A stretch of DNA of 12,620 nt, taken from assembly GCA_964353855.1 (NCBI GenBank), contig CAYGWX010000004.1:1-12620 (forward strand), in the 5' to 3' direction. The notes under the pieces were generated by a model. That model ran no database searches and was not told where the DNA came from. It was given only the letters and a program-made list of their open reading frames with translations. The translations under genes and the position numbers were made by a program. The stretch comes from CAYGWX01 sp964353855 [NCBI: uncultured bacterium]. GTDB lineage: Bacteria > Edwardsbacteria > CAYGWX01. Below are positions 12,468 through 12,620 of this stretch, one piece after another (the first letter of the stretch is position 1; each line of letters begins with the position of its first letter).

Positions 12468-12497
12468 TTGACAAGGCTATGGGTTTTGTATTATCCT
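12468..12497 (+). promoter_or_regulatory. Promoter of the right-edge gene
   Basis: TTGACA (12468-12473), an 18-nt spacer and TATCCT (12492-12497) precede a leader of about 85 nt. A second -10-like TATACT (12497-12502) is too far from the -35. The leader contains an imperfect direct repeat (12511-12525 and 12534-12547, both GTATTTC plus a G run) and the 8-bp palindrome GGCCGGCC (12544-12551). Confidence 0.6.
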
Positions 12498-12590
12498 ATA
12501 CTCGTGGTAAGTATTTCCGGGGGGCGGAGTCCTGTATTTCGGGGGCCGGCCGAGTTAGAATCCCAGGGGAGGAACGTGAAGGAGAATAAC

Positions 12591-12620
12591 ATGCCAGCCG
12601 GGACAATCAAAAAGTGTACT
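12591..12620 (+). CDS. Start of a gene, possibly a cold-shock domain protein (3' partial)
   Basis: Only ten codons are present, reading MPAGTIKKCT. The start is well supported: AAGGAG at 12579-12584 lies 6 nt before the ATG, with a promoter and leader upstream. The opening MPxGTIKK resembles the first strand of small bacterial cold-shock proteins (MxxGTVKWF and MxxGTIKR types), and a structured leader would suit that family. Ten residues cannot prove it. That a gene begins here is much surer than its product. Confidence 0.55.
   Translation, partial: MPAGTIKKCT

Overview
The window looks like a chromosomal segment of a high-GC bacterium with an outer membrane. It most resembles an uncultured FCB-type candidate phylum (WOR-3, TA06 or Edwardsbacteria-like), though this cannot be settled from the window. 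The main clue is the first gene: 51-residue 'YIVAGG...YLIKTNASGDTLWTRTYGG' repeats ending in a short type IX secretion C-terminal sorting domain. Lipoproteins, TPR proteins with signal peptides and a PA2779/PA2778-like pair also point to a two-membrane cell.

Layout. 1-825: 3' end of the secreted repeat protein, closed by a strong terminator. 1061-2344: an exported TPR protein behind a good promoter, with a terminator. 2428-4020 (minus strand): a three-gene operon of a PA2779-like membrane protein, a C39-like cysteine peptidase lipoprotein and a TPR lipoprotein. In Pseudomonas PA2778 the peptidase and TPR parts form one protein; here they are two. 4066-4791: a divergent exported zinc peptidase (MA-like). 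4877-6232: a TldE/PmbA-type protein, followed 8 nt later by tRNA-Ser(GGA). 6359-7380: a membrane-anchored GyrI-like protein coupled to a cyclophilin-fold protein. 7487-11815: a probable operon of small transaldolase, endonuclease V-type pyrimidine-dimer glycosylase, full-length transketolase and class I aminotransferase. 11911-11986: tRNA-Ala(CGC) with its own promoter and a terminator hairpin. 12022-12590: mostly non-coding and repeat-rich, ending in a promoter and the first ten codons of a gene that may encode a cold-shock protein.

The transaldolase and transketolase together supply the carbon-shuffling half of the pentose phosphate pathway. The PA2779-like operon looks like an envelope peptidase system with a possible membrane-tethered substrate carrying a Gly-Gly site.

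The least expected signal is a recurring class of 28-35 nt arrays with a strict 7-nt period. Five occur in this window with different unit sequences. One encodes the linker of the secreted protein, one encodes a lipoprotein signal peptide, one lies in the transketolase leader, and two flank tRNA-Ala. Three 'GTCAT'-led palindromes and a recurring CCCGAT-NN-ATCGGG palindrome accompany them.
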